Positions 17,520-27,101 of a stretch of DNA of 64,000 nucleotides are shown one piece after another. The stretch's first letter is position 1. Each line of letters begins with the position of its first letter. The notes below the pieces were generated by a model. The model ran no database searches, was not told where the DNA came from, and saw only the letters and a list, made by a program, of their open reading frames with translations. Both the position numbers and the translations under genes were made by a program. Origin of the DNA: Leptotrichia hongkongensis (GTDB lineage: Bacteria > Fusobacteriota > Fusobacteriia > Fusobacteriales > Leptotrichiaceae); the NCBI RefSeq assembly GCF_041538065.1, contig NZ_JBGORW010000003.1, positions 62,001 through 126,000 of the forward strand, read 5' to 3'.

Positions 17520-18560
17520 ATGAAAAAAATTGTTACAATTTTTAGTGTAATTTTTGCATTAATGTTAGTCGTAGCTTGTGGAAATAAGCCAGCTACAGGA
17601 GAGCAGGTAAAAGATGGTAAAACATCTGCAGATGCGACAAATTCTAAAAAAGCGGTTGCAGTAGTGTATTCTACTGGAGGTAAAGGTGACAAATCATTTA
17701 ATGATGCAACTTTCAGAGGATTAGAGAAAGCACAAAAAGAATTAGGAATCACTTTTAAAGAATATGAGCCAAAAGACCCGTCAACAGAAGCAAAAAATGC
17801 TTTAACACAATTTGCAGAATCTGGAGAATTTGACTTGATTATAGCAGTTGGATACAGCATGAAAGATTCATTAGTTGCAGTAGCTCAGGCTTTCCCTGAT
17901 CAAAAATTTGCAATAATTGATGAAACTGTAAATGGACTACCAAATGTTGCTTCTATTTTGTTTAAAGAACAAGAAGGATCATTCTTAGTAGGAGCATTGG
18001 CTGGAATGATGGACAAAACAGGAAGTATTGGATTTGTCGGTGCGAACGAATCTGAATTAATTAAGAGATTCTATGCAGGGTATACACAAGGTGCAAAATA
18101 TGTAAAACCAGATATCAAAGTTTTACCTGTATATATTGGTGGAACTAACTCATTTAACGATCAAGCATCAGCAAAAGCTAAAACTGAAACATTAATTCAA
18201 CAAGGTGCAGATGTTATTTATCATGCTGCTGGAGCAAGTGGACTAGGGGTATTCCAAGCAGTTAAAGAAAAAAATGTTTATGGAATTGGTGTGGATTCTA
18301 ACCAAGATAATTTGTATCCAGGAATAATTTTGACATCTATGATGAAATATGTTGATAACGCAGTATTTGATGTTGTAAAATCTACTATAGATGGAAAATT
18401 TGAAGCAAAATTACAAGTTTTTGGAATCAAGGAAAATGGAGTAGGAACAACTAACTTTGAATTTACAAAAGATAAAATTGGAGAAGAAAACATCAAACGT
18501 CTTGAACAAATTAAACAAGACATTAAAGATGGTAAAATTCAAGTAAAACCTGCATTATAA
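17520..18560 (+). CDS. BMP/PnrA-family nucleoside-binding lipoprotein
   Basis: 346 residues. A lipoprotein signal peptide ends in the lipobox LVVAC (Cys at residue 20). The mature part is the Med/BMP periplasmic-binding fold: GDKSFNDATFRGLEKA, FDLIIAVGYSMKDSL, FAIIDETVNGLPNVAS, GSIGFVGANES, GADVIYHAAGASGLGVF and YGIGVDSNQDN. Relatives bind purine or pyrimidine nucleosides for ABC importers. No ABC ATPase or permease is adjacent, so these must be elsewhere. The next gene is a nucleoside phosphorylase, which supports nucleoside uptake. GGAGG precedes the ATG. Confidence 0.88.
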   Translation: MKKIVTIFSVIFALMLVVACGNKPATGEQVKDGKTSADATNSKKAVAVVYSTGGKGDKSFNDATFRGLEKAQKELGITFKEYEPKDPSTEAKNALTQFAESGEFDLIIAVGYSMKDSLVAVAQAFPDQKFAIIDETVNGLPNVASILFKEQEGSFLVGALAGMMDKTGSIGFVGANESELIKRFYAGYTQGAKYVKPDIKVLPVYIGGTNSFNDQASAKAKTETLIQQGADVIYHAAGASGLGVFQAVKEKNVYGIGVDSNQDNLYPGIILTSMMKYVDNAVFDVVKSTIDGKFEAKLQVFGIKENGVGTTNFEFTKDKIGEENIKRLEQIKQDIKDGKIQVKPAL

Positions 18561-18816
18561 TTATTTTTCAAAAAATAAAACATAAAAATTAAAGTGTAAA
18601 AATTTACTAAAATAAGTTATTTGAATACTCAGTACAATAATAAATGGTTGTTTGAGAGTGGAAATTGATTGATTGCCATTCTTTTGCAACCTTTTTATCT
18701 TTTCTTTATTCTTTACCTTAAAATTTTTATTAAACTATTAATCTGAAATTGGAATAAAAAGATTTTAATTTTTAAAATGGAATTTAATAATATCAAAATA
18801 TTTAGGAGATGATTTT

Positions 18817-20121
18817 ATGAGAGCAGTTGATATAATTGAGAAAAAACGTGATAATCTTAAACTGTCTGACACAGAGATAGAGTTTTTATTAAATGAATAT
18901 TTGGCTGGAAATGTACCTGATTATCAGATGTCAGCATTTCTTATGGGAGTTTACTTTAATGATATGACACAGGAAGAACTGTTGAAATTTACAATGGTAA
19001 TGAGAGACTCTGGAGATGTGATAAAATTTGATGAGATAGATAGATTTCTTGTGGATAAGCATAGTACAGGAGGTGTTGGAGATAAGGTTACAGTAATACT
19101 TTCCCCTATTTTATCAGCACTTGGGATGGGAAATGTGAAGTTATCTGGAAAAGGACTTGGGCATACTGGAGGAACAATTGACAAGTTTGAGTCAATTAAA
19201 GGATTCAAGTTTTCAACGACAAAAGAGGAACTTGTAAAAATTGCTAATAAAACTGGAGTTGGGCTGATGGGGTACAGCGACAAGATAGTCCCTCTTGACA
19301 AGAAGCTGTATTCTTTACGTGATGTGACTGCAACTGTTCCAAGTATTCCGTTAATTGCCAGCAGTATTATGAGTAAGAAATTAGCAATTTATTCAGATGT
19401 TATAATTCTTGATGTAAAAGTTGGGGATGGAGCCTTTATGAAAGATTTGGGGCAAGCTAAAAAATTGGCTGAAAGAATGATTGAAATTGGAAAAGGTGCT
19501 GGAAGGAAAGTTAAGGTTGTACTTAGCAATATGGATGAACCGCTTGGGCATGCAATTGGAAATGCAAACGAAATTATAGAAGCAATTGAATTTTTAAAGG
19601 GAAATGGTGCTTCTGACGTAAAAGAAGTTGTTTATACGATTGCAGGACTTGCCTTGAAGGAAAAAGGTGAAATATCAGAATTAAGTGAGGCAAAAGAAAA
19701 AATTGATGAAGTAATAAAAAACGGAACAGCATTACAGATATTGGCAGAATTTATTGGGGAAAGCGGTGGAAATAAAGACCTTGTAAATGACTACGGACTA
19801 CTTCCAAAAGCCAGCTATGTAATGGAAATTTTTTCTGAAAATGAAGGATATATAAAAAAAATAAAAACAGAAGAAATTGGAAAAGCAGCAATGATTATTG
19901 GTGCAGGCCGTGCTAAAAAAGAAGATGAAGTTGACCATGCAGTTGGAATAAATATCTTTAGAAAAGTTGGAGAAAAAATAGGAAAAAATGAAAAAATTGC
20001 TGAAATTTACTATAATGATGATAAAAATGTGAACGAATCTAAAAATATGGTTATAGATGCATTTGTAATAACATCAGAAAAAGTTGAAGAGCCAAAGGCA
20101 ATTTTTGAAATAATAGAATAA
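18817..20121 (+). CDS. pdp: Pyrimidine-nucleoside phosphorylase
   Basis: Splits uridine, thymidine or deoxyuridine with phosphate into base and (deoxy)ribose 1-phosphate. 434 residues. The family signature KLSGKGLGHTGGTIDKFES is present near residue 108, with DKHSTGGVGDKVT before it and LIASSIMSKKLA after it. The C-terminal domain includes AMIIGAGRAKKEDEVDHAVG. Length and motifs fit Firmicutes-type Pdp; DeoA is the alternative name for thymidine-preferring forms. It lies 256 bp after the nucleoside-binding lipoprotein gene and is closed by a terminator. Confidence 0.93.
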   Translation: MRAVDIIEKKRDNLKLSDTEIEFLLNEYLAGNVPDYQMSAFLMGVYFNDMTQEELLKFTMVMRDSGDVIKFDEIDRFLVDKHSTGGVGDKVTVILSPILSALGMGNVKLSGKGLGHTGGTIDKFESIKGFKFSTTKEELVKIANKTGVGLMGYSDKIVPLDKKLYSLRDVTATVPSIPLIASSIMSKKLAIYSDVIILDVKVGDGAFMKDLGQAKKLAERMIEIGKGAGRKVKVVLSNMDEPLGHAIGNANEIIEAIEFLKGNGASDVKEVVYTIAGLALKEKGEISELSEAKEKIDEVIKNGTALQILAEFIGESGGNKDLVNDYGLLPKASYVMEIFSENEGYIKKIKTEEIGKAAMIIGAGRAKKEDEVDHAVGINIFRKVGEKIGKNEKIAEIYYNDDKNVNESKNMVIDAFVITSEKVEEPKAIFEIIE

Positions 20122-20132
20122 TATTAAAGTTT

Positions 20133-20199
20133 AAGTGCATTTGATAGAATTTTTAAGATTAAATTTTTAATTTTTTTATTCTGTCAAAAGCACTTTTTT
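20133..20199 (+). terminator. Terminator after pdp
   Basis: An ~18-bp stem with few mismatches (AAGTGCATTTGATAGAAT against ATTCTGTCAAAAGCACTT), an AT loop, and a closing run of T residues. Confidence 0.7.
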
Positions 20200-20274
20200 G
20201 TAATAGACAAAAAACATAATAAATGATATAATAAATAGATTTTTAATAAATTTAAAATATTAAAATTTTTAGGA

Positions 20275-20688
20275 GTGAGAAAAATAGTTATAGATAAAAG
20301 AAAAAGTGTAATGCTTGTAATGACTTGTATTATTTTTATGATGACTTATTCAAGTTTAGCGGGAACCCCTACTTTTAGTCGTAAACTAAGTATTTTTGTA
20401 GATGAAAATAATTTAAGCCATGAGGATATTTACGATTTAATTGTGAAAATCAATCAATTCAAGAGCAGAGATAATAAGCAGTTGGCACAGGAATTGAAAA
20501 AAATTGGAAAAAGAAAAGAAAAAGAGAAACAAAACAATGATTTATTTTTATCATTAGAAAAAAATCAGGATATTATATTTTCTAGGGATGGAAATTGGCA
20601 AAAAATAGATAAAATTTCTAAAAATAATCACAATATTTATGTTTTTTTTATGAAAAGAAATGAAAATAACTTGAGAATACGGGAATAA
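20275..20688 (+). CDS. Small exported hypothetical protein
   Basis: The frame begins at GTG 20275, which overlaps AGGAG, so the true start is uncertain; the next ATG is 20311. Either start leaves a hydrophobic signal sequence (VMTCIIFMMTYSSLAG) and a mature, very charged protein of about 105 residues (LAQELKKIGKRKEKEKQNND). No domain recognised. It lies 51 bp before secA and may share its transcript. A cell-envelope location is inferred from the signal alone. Confidence 0.5.
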   Translation: MRKIVIDKRKSVMLVMTCIIFMMTYSSLAGTPTFSRKLSIFVDENNLSHEDIYDLIVKINQFKSRDNKQLAQELKKIGKRKEKEKQNNDLFLSLEKNQDIIFSRDGNWQKIDKISKNNHNIYVFFMKRNENNLRIRE

Positions 20689-20739
20689 ATGCCAAATATT
20701 TTATAACCTATAAAAATAAATAAAGAAAGGAAAGATAAA

Positions 20740-23400
20740 ATGTTAAAGAAAATAGGAGAAAAAATATTTGGAACATCAGATGATAGAGAAATAAAGAAAA
20801 TGCAAAAATTGGTAAATAAAATCAATGAAGTTGAACCACTTTTTGCGAAATTGACAGATGAACAATTGAGCCATAAAACAACAGAATTTAAAAAAAGATT
20901 AGAAAAGGAAACATTAGATGACATATTAGTGGAAGCATTTGCAACAGTTAGAGAAGCTTCAAAAAGACTTATGGGAATGCGTCACTATGATGTTCAGCTC
21001 ATAGGTGGAATGATTCTTCACAAAGGAAGCATTGCAGAAATGAAGACAGGGGAAGGTAAGACTTTGATGGCTACACTTCCAATCTATTTAAATGCTTTGA
21101 CTGGTAAAGGAGTGCATGTCGTAACAGTTAATGACTATCTTGCTAAACGGGATAGAGATATTATGGCAGGACTTTTTGAGTTTCTAGGATTGACTTCGGG
21201 AGTAGTTGTTGGAAATATTACCCCAGAGCAAAGAAAAGAGGCATATAACTGTGATATTACTTATGGAACAAATAATGAATTTGGATTTGATTATTTGAGA
21301 GACAACATGGTTGGAGAACTTGAAGAAAAAGTTCAGCGTGGACATAATTATGTTATTGTCGATGAGATTGACTCAATCTTAATTGATGAGGCAAGAACGC
21401 CACTTATTATTTCAGGAGCTGCTGAAGAAACTACAGAATGGTACAATACTTTTGCTGAAGTAGCAAAAGTGCTTAAGAGAAGTTACAAGACAGAAGAAAT
21501 TAAAGACAAAAAAAATACTGTAATTCCTGATGAAGACTGGGAAGATTATGAAGTTGACGAAAAATCGCACACAGTTACAATTACTGATAAAGGAATAAAA
21601 AATGTTGAAAGAATATTAAAAATTGATAATTTATATTCACCAGAGTATGTTGAACTTACGCATTTCTTAACACAGGCTTTGAAAGCAAAAGAGTTATTTA
21701 AGCTAGATAGGGATTATATTATTAATGATGATAATGAAGTTATCATAGTTGATGAATTTACAGGACGTCTTATGGAAGGAAGACGTTATTCAGATGGACT
21801 GCATCAAGCGATTGAAGCAAAAGAAAAACTGGAAGTTGCTGGAGAAAATCAGACTCTTGCAACAATTACATTACAAAATTATTTTAGAATGTATGAAAAA
21901 CTGTCAGGAATGACGGGGACTGCAAAAACAGAAGAAGATGAATTTAAACAAATTTATAATCTAAAAGTTATTGTAGTGCCTACAAATAGACCTGTTGCCA
22001 GAGTTGATCTGCCAGATGTTATCTATATGAATAAAAAAGCTAAATATAAAGCAATAGCAAGAAAAATAGAAGAACTTTATGAAAAAGGGCAGCCAGTCCT
22101 TGTCGGGACAGCTTCAATTCAGCATTCAGAAGAAGTATCAGCTTTACTAAAAAAAGCAAGAATACCGCATGAAATATTAAATGCAAAACATCATGAAAGA
22201 GAAGCTGAAATTATTGCACAGGCTGGACGTTTCAAAACAGTAACAATCGCTACAAATATGGCTGGTCGTGGAACAGATATAAAACTTGGTGGAGATGCAG
22301 AATCTTTCGCAACAAAAGTTGCTGTTAAAGGAACACCTGAATATGAAGATGTATACAAAACTTATGTAAAAGAATGTGAAGAAGACAAAAAACGTGTTAT
22401 CGAAGCTGGAGGATTGTTTATTTTAGGAACAGAAAGACATGAAAGCAGACGTATAGATAATCAGTTGAGAGGGCGTGCTGGACGTCAAGGAGATCCAGGG
22501 ACATCAGAGTTTTATCTTTCATTAGATGACGATTTGATGAGATTGTTTGGTGGAGATAGGCTAAAAGCCATGATGAAAATGTTAAAAATTGACGAAGATG
22601 AAGAAATTCGTCATAAACAAATCAGTAAAGCTGTAGAAAATGCACAAAAACGTATTGAAAGCAGAAACTTTTCATCAAGAAAAAGTCTTATTGAATATGA
22701 TGATGTAAATAATACTCAAAGAGAAGTTGTCTATGAACAAAGAGACGCTATTTTGAAAAATGAGAATTTGAAAGAATTAATTACAAATATGATTTCAGAT
22801 ACTGTAGATGACATTGTAAATTCAGCTTATGTGGGTGAAGGAAATGGTGAAAAAGACTTTAATTTATTGTCTGATAAACTTTATGAAACATTTGAATATA
22901 AAATTTCAGAAGATTTACAAAATGCTAGTGCAGATGAAATTTCAAATAAAGTCTATGATGACTTGATAAAAATTTATGATGAAAAAGAAGAAGCAATAGG
23001 ACAAGAAGTCTTTAGAAGAATTGAAAAATATATTATGCTGGAAGTATTGGACACTAAATGGAGACAGCATTTGAAAGACTTGACAGAATTGCGTGAAGGA
23101 ATAAGATTACGTTCTTATGGACAGAGAAATCCTATTCATGACTATAAAATTGTCGCTTTTGATATTTATAATGAAATGATTGATGCAATAAAACGTGAGA
23201 CAAGTTCATTTATATTAAAACTAAGAGTTCGTGGCGAGGAAGATACAAATAACTTGACACATGAAGAAGTTTCAAATGTAAGATATGAGCATGAGGAAAA
23301 TGAAATGTTAGGAGATGATGTTTCAGATAGAACATCAAATGACTCACAACGTCCACTTTCAAGAAGAGAAAGAAGAGAACGTGAAAGAAGAAATGTATAA
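20740..23400 (+). CDS. secA: Preprotein translocase ATPase SecA
   Basis: Motor that pushes unfolded preproteins through SecYEG. 886 residues. Walker A is MKTGEGKTL (G104 region), Walker B/DEAD region VIVDEIDSILIDEARTPL, preprotein cross-linking region YDVQLIGGMILHKG, motor domain 2 TIATNMAGRGTDIKLGG and QLRGRAGRQGDPG, then the helical scaffold. The C-terminus ends SRRERRERERRNV, so the cysteine-rich zinc tail that binds SecB in many SecA proteins is absent. GAAAGGA precedes the ATG. It supplies export for the many signal-peptide proteins in this window. Confidence 0.97.
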   Translation: MLKKIGEKIFGTSDDREIKKMQKLVNKINEVEPLFAKLTDEQLSHKTTEFKKRLEKETLDDILVEAFATVREASKRLMGMRHYDVQLIGGMILHKGSIAEMKTGEGKTLMATLPIYLNALTGKGVHVVTVNDYLAKRDRDIMAGLFEFLGLTSGVVVGNITPEQRKEAYNCDITYGTNNEFGFDYLRDNMVGELEEKVQRGHNYVIVDEIDSILIDEARTPLIISGAAEETTEWYNTFAEVAKVLKRSYKTEEIKDKKNTVIPDEDWEDYEVDEKSHTVTITDKGIKNVERILKIDNLYSPEYVELTHFLTQALKAKELFKLDRDYIINDDNEVIIVDEFTGRLMEGRRYSDGLHQAIEAKEKLEVAGENQTLATITLQNYFRMYEKLSGMTGTAKTEEDEFKQIYNLKVIVVPTNRPVARVDLPDVIYMNKKAKYKAIARKIEELYEKGQPVLVGTASIQHSEEVSALLKKARIPHEILNAKHHEREAEIIAQAGRFKTVTIATNMAGRGTDIKLGGDAESFATKVAVKGTPEYEDVYKTYVKECEEDKKRVIEAGGLFILGTERHESRRIDNQLRGRAGRQGDPGTSEFYLSLDDDLMRLFGGDRLKAMMKMLKIDEDEEIRHKQISKAVENAQKRIESRNFSSRKSLIEYDDVNNTQREVVYEQRDAILKNENLKELITNMISDTVDDIVNSAYVGEGNGEKDFNLLSDKLYETFEYKISEDLQNASADEISNKVYDDLIKIYDEKEEAIGQEVFRRIEKYIMLEVLDTKWRQHLKDLTELREGIRLRSYGQRNPIHDYKIVAFDIYNEMIDAIKRETSSFILKLRVRGEEDTNNLTHEEVSNVRYEHEENEMLGDDVSDRTSNDSQRPLSRRERRERERRNV

Positions 23401-23421
23401 TACTTTTTGATCTGATAAACT

Positions 23422-23459
23422 AAAAATATGGTATTAAGAAAATCTATACCATATTTTTT
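23422..23459 (+). terminator. Terminator after secA
   Basis: Perfect 11-bp stem AAATATGGTAT / ATACCATATTT followed by T residues. Confidence 0.8.
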
Positions 23460-23555
23460 ATTTATATAATTATTATTTTAATTGAAATTCTAAGAAAAAT
23501 AGGTTAAAATATAACAATAATAAAAAATATTGAAACTAAATAAGGGGGAATGTGG

Positions 23556-24284
23556 ATGAATAAAAATGTAGCGGCCTTTTTTGACATAGATGGAACAATT
23601 TATAGAGATTCTTTGCTAATTGAGCATTTTAAGATGCTTGTGCAGTATGAATATATTGATATGATGACTTGGGAAGGGAAAGTTAAAGAAAAATTTTCTA
23701 AATGGGAAAATAGAACTGGGGATTATGACGATTATCTCGATGAACTTGTGCAGACTTATATGGAAGCTCTAAAGAATTTTAGCAAGGAGGATATGGATTT
23801 TATTGCTAAAAGGGTAATGGAGCTAAAAGGTGACAAGGTTTATCGCTATACACGTGAAAGATTAAAGTACCACAAAGAAAGAAATCATAAAGTTATAATT
23901 ATTTCTGGGAGTCCAGACTTTCTTGTAAGCAAAATGGCTGAAAGGTATGGAGTTAAAGATTATAAGGCCTCTATTTATGAAGTTAATGAAAATGGTATTT
24001 TTACAGGAAAAGTAACTCCAATGTGGGATGCCAAAAGTAAACAAAAAGCAATAGCAGATTTTTGTAAAATGTACGAAATAGATTTGACAAAATCATATGC
24101 TTATGGGGATACAACTGGTGATCTGACAATGTTTAAAAACGTAGGAAACGCCATTGCTATAAATCCTGCTAAAAAATTACTTCAAAAAATAAAAAGAGAT
24201 AAAGAATTGAAGGAAAAAGTAATGATAGTTGTAGAAAGAAAAGATGTTATCTATAAATTAAAAGCAGATGTGGATATTATATAA
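23556..24284 (+). CDS. HAD-superfamily (subfamily IB) phosphatase
   Basis: 242 residues. HAD motif I is FFDIDGTIYRDS near residue 8, motif II is VIIISGSPDFLVSK, and motif III/IV is YAYGDTTGDLTMF, followed by the Lys-containing AINPAKKLL. This is the phosphoserine-phosphatase-like IB group, which includes lipid-phosphate and small-molecule phosphatases; the substrate is not predictable. ATG 23556 is preferred over ATG 23550 because the latter directly abuts the AAGGGGGA site. Confidence 0.85.
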   Translation: MNKNVAAFFDIDGTIYRDSLLIEHFKMLVQYEYIDMMTWEGKVKEKFSKWENRTGDYDDYLDELVQTYMEALKNFSKEDMDFIAKRVMELKGDKVYRYTRERLKYHKERNHKVIIISGSPDFLVSKMAERYGVKDYKASIYEVNENGIFTGKVTPMWDAKSKQKAIADFCKMYEIDLTKSYAYGDTTGDLTMFKNVGNAIAINPAKKLLQKIKRDKELKEKVMIVVERKDVIYKLKADVDII

Positions 24285-24387
24285 ATTGACGTTAAACGAA
24301 TATATTTTTCAATCAGAAATATAATTTGATAAAATAACTTTTTGTAAATATGTAAAAATTAAATTAATTAAAGAAAAGATGATAATC

Positions 24388-25368
24388 ATGGATAAAAATT
24401 TAAAGATAGTTTATTTAGACAGAGTTACAGCTGGGCCGATTGATTTGAAAGAAAGATTTTCTAAATATGGTGAATATATTGAGTATGGAGATACTGATTC
24501 TAGCGAAATTGACGAAAGAATAAAGGATGTGGATGTTGTAATAACGACCCGGATAAAATTGGGGAAAAAGCAATTTGAGAAGGCTGAAAAACTTAAATTG
24601 ATACTTGTTACAGCGACAGGATTTAACCATATTGATGTGAAAAGCGCAAATGAGTTTGGGATAAAAGTGGCAAATGTTTCGGGGTATTCGACTAATTCTG
24701 TGGCACAGCTTGCGATTACTTTTTTATTGAACGGATTGACACCTGTTAATAGATATTATGATGAAGTTAAGGATGGAAAATGGATGGATATTACTGTTCC
24801 TGATTATCAGAAATATCCGATAGACGATGTGAATGGAAAAATATTAGGAATTGTAGGATTTGGAAATATTGGTAAGAGAGTCGCTCAAGTCGCAGAGATA
24901 TTGGGAATGGAAGTGTTGGTTGCGAAGAATACTGAAAAAGATAATGCAAAAACTGGCTCTGTAATTGAAAAAGATGGATTTTTACGTTATGATTTGGATG
25001 AAGTGCTTGAAAAATGCGATATTTTGACACTTCATGTCCCGCTGACTGATTCAACACGAAATCTTATAAATCTTGACAAAATGAAAAAAATGAAGAAAAG
25101 TGCGGTAATTTTGAATCTTGCAAGAGGGCCTGTAATAAATCAGGAAGATTTGTATTTTGCACTAAAAAATAAAATAATAAAATCAGCGGCCATTGATGTT
25201 ACAAGTGTTGAGCCAATTGAAAAAAATTCTAAATTATTTCAGCTGGATAATATTTTAATTACACCGCATATTGCTTGGAAATCTGAAAAAAGTATGATAA
25301 AACTGATGGACGATGTTGAGAAAAATTTAAAATTGTTTCTTGAAGGAAGACTGGAAGGCTTAAAATAG
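24388..25368 (+). CDS. D-2-hydroxyacid dehydrogenase (NAD-dependent)
   Basis: Reduces a 2-keto acid to a D-2-hydroxy acid, or the reverse. About 326 residues from ATG 24388 (an ATG three codons earlier is possible). The NAD fold shows LGIVGFGNIGKRVAQVAE. Catalytic elements are the Arg in LNLARGPVINQEDL, the Glu in IDVTSVEPIE and the His in ILITPHIAWKS. N-terminal sequence ITTRIKLGKKQFEKA and ATGFNHIDVKSA fits glycerate/hydroxypyruvate or D-lactate dehydrogenase relatives; which one is not resolvable. Confidence 0.9.
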   Translation: MDKNLKIVYLDRVTAGPIDLKERFSKYGEYIEYGDTDSSEIDERIKDVDVVITTRIKLGKKQFEKAEKLKLILVTATGFNHIDVKSANEFGIKVANVSGYSTNSVAQLAITFLLNGLTPVNRYYDEVKDGKWMDITVPDYQKYPIDDVNGKILGIVGFGNIGKRVAQVAEILGMEVLVAKNTEKDNAKTGSVIEKDGFLRYDLDEVLEKCDILTLHVPLTDSTRNLINLDKMKKMKKSAVILNLARGPVINQEDLYFALKNKIIKSAAIDVTSVEPIEKNSKLFQLDNILITPHIAWKSEKSMIKLMDDVEKNLKLFLEGRLEGLK

Positions 25369-25470
25369 GGAAAGCTTTTCAAAAATATTACATAAAGTTT
25401 TGTACAAGACTAATATTTTAAGAAATGCTTAAAAAAAAATTTTACTAGGAATGCGAAAGAGGTGAATATA

Positions 25471-26115
25471 ATGCTGATAAGTAATTTTAGTGGCATAAAA
25501 CTTGAATTTGATGGACTTTATTATGGAGGAAATTATGAAATTGAAATTTTTCCAGATGGGAGATTTTATTATTCATATATTGAAAATACTTCAGTTGAGC
25601 TAAAAAAAGGATCTTTCCAGATTAATCAGAAGGAAATTATGATTTTTGAAGAAATGATGGATTATTTTGAACTTTTGAAAAATCAAAGTAATTATATGAT
25701 AAATGAGTTTAATTTTGGGAATGGAGTGCTTGTTATTCAGAAAAATAATGGACGTGAGGAAAAAATTAGGCTTGGCAAGGAAATGATGTTTGAATATGCC
25801 AAAACATTAATTGATAAATATACAAAAAAATCAAAAAGGCTCTTTTTACTCGATACTTATTTGGAAGGAGCTAAATATATCAGAAATTTTGCAATTAAAA
25901 TTAAAGATGAAGTTCAATTGGATTTATTCCGTGAATTTAACGGCATTTCGCTAAATGCAGTCGCTATGTATAATTCCAAAAAGGAAAAAGTTGGATATTT
26001 GCCAAAAAATCAAAGTGAAATTATTGCAAGAATGATTGATGCTGGGAAAAAGTTTATCGCAGTACCGATTCCTTATGATGAGGAGATAGCTCTTAAAATT
26101 TATCTTGTAGATTAA
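25471..26115 (+). CDS. HIRAN-like domain protein
   Basis: 214 residues from ATG 25471 with AAAGAGGTG upstream; a GTG nine bases earlier overlaps that site. The N-terminal half (FDGLYYGGNYEIEIFPDGRF) is unrecognised. The C-terminal half resembles a HIRAN module: FREFNGISLNAVAMYNSKK, KVGYLPKNQSEIIARMIDAG, then VPIPYDEEIALKIYLV. HIRAN domains bind DNA ends or stalled-fork structures, but small stand-alone versions have no settled role. Soluble, no partner gene. Confidence 0.55.
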   Translation: MLISNFSGIKLEFDGLYYGGNYEIEIFPDGRFYYSYIENTSVELKKGSFQINQKEIMIFEEMMDYFELLKNQSNYMINEFNFGNGVLVIQKNNGREEKIRLGKEMMFEYAKTLIDKYTKKSKRLFLLDTYLEGAKYIRNFAIKIKDEVQLDLFREFNGISLNAVAMYNSKKEKVGYLPKNQSEIIARMIDAGKKFIAVPIPYDEEIALKIYLVD

Positions 26116-26139
26116 TTAATATAAAATTAAAAAATAATA

Positions 26140-26168
26140 TTGACAAATAAATGTTTTTGATGTAAAAT
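26140..26168 (+). promoter_or_regulatory. Promoter of the 26.25-kb small conserved gene
   Basis: TTGACA at 26140-26145, a 17-nt spacer, then TAAAAT at 26163-26168, about 80 bp before the start codon. Confidence 0.6.
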
Positions 26169-26249
26169 AATACTAGATAATTAAAATTAAATTAATTTAA
26201 AAAATAGTACTATTATTTAATTGTCAAAAATAAAACAGGGGGAATAATT

Positions 26250-26687
26250 ATGGGATTCAGATTGAGTGTAAAAGGGCAAGAAAATGAAATTTTACTTGAT
26301 AAGGAAAGCATTCTGGATGTAAAATACATTTCTGAAACGCCCGATGACTCGAATGCGAGAGCAACGGACTTGGGGGTAATCTTGGAAATTCGTGGGAAAA
26401 TACTGGCAGCAGCAAATGGAGAAACAGAAGACGACACAAGAAAAGTAGCACAATGGTCGTTAGTACCATCAGAAGCAAGCGATGCCTACAGACAAGCCAG
26501 TCTTGAAATAATTTCAGCAGGACAGATGGTAAGAAAAATCGATATGACAAACGTATTTGTAGTTGATTATATTGAGGAATATGGAAATCAAGCTGGAACT
26601 GGAACTTTTTCACTAAAAATAAAACAGAAGAAGGAAAAGGTGAAGGAAGTGGCAATCGAAGGCGGATATGCAACACAGGAAGCCTAG
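26250..26687 (+). CDS. Conserved small protein of unknown function
   Basis: 145 residues, soluble, no signal. Well-ordered beta-rich sequence: GFRLSVKGQENEILLD, SETPDDSNARATDLGVILEI, KVAQWSLVPSEASDAYRQAS, then NVFVVDYIEEY and GTFSLKIKQKKEKV with a terminal GGYATQEA. From memory this resembles small proteins of clostridia annotated as membrane-associated protease 1, but no protease residues are visible and that label looks unsupported. The fold could resemble tube proteins of phage-tail-like devices, which is speculation. Strong own promoter and terminator suggest a monocistronic, well-expressed gene. Confidence 0.6.
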   Translation: MGFRLSVKGQENEILLDKESILDVKYISETPDDSNARATDLGVILEIRGKILAAANGETEDDTRKVAQWSLVPSEASDAYRQASLEIISAGQMVRKIDMTNVFVVDYIEEYGNQAGTGTFSLKIKQKKEKVKEVAIEGGYATQEA

Positions 26688-26787
26688 TTTAGTGAATTAG
26701 AATTTTTAAAATTCTAAAATATATCAAAAATATAAAAGCATTTTTGAACTTTGGAAAATTTTTGTAAGTAAAATTATATAAAAGTAA

Positions 26788-26839
26788 AAATAATCTCTTT
26801 TTTCCTAAATTTTATCTAGGATTAGAGGTTATTTTTTTA
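26788..26839 (+). terminator. Terminator in the 26.7-27.1 kb gap
   Basis: AATAATCTCT pairs with AGAGGTTATT (one G-U), with CCTA / TAGG nested inside, then a run of T. The rest of the ~410-bp gap before polA is AT-rich and shows no gene. Confidence 0.65.
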
Positions 26840-27101
26840 TTAATGCTATTCCCTTTTTAAATAGCTGATGTTTAATAAATTTTGAATTACATACTATATT
26901 AGTAAAGAATTAAAATGTTTTGTCCTTAATGATAGTTTCTATTTTATAATGAGATTTAATATTAGATTATTTTCCATTTAAATAGGAATAAATATAAGAG
27001 AGATTGAATGCATATTAAATTTGAGAAAAAATGTAAAAAATGGTAAAATATATAAATATAAATATTGTTAAAATTAAAAAAAGAAATGAGGAATAATTAA
27101 G

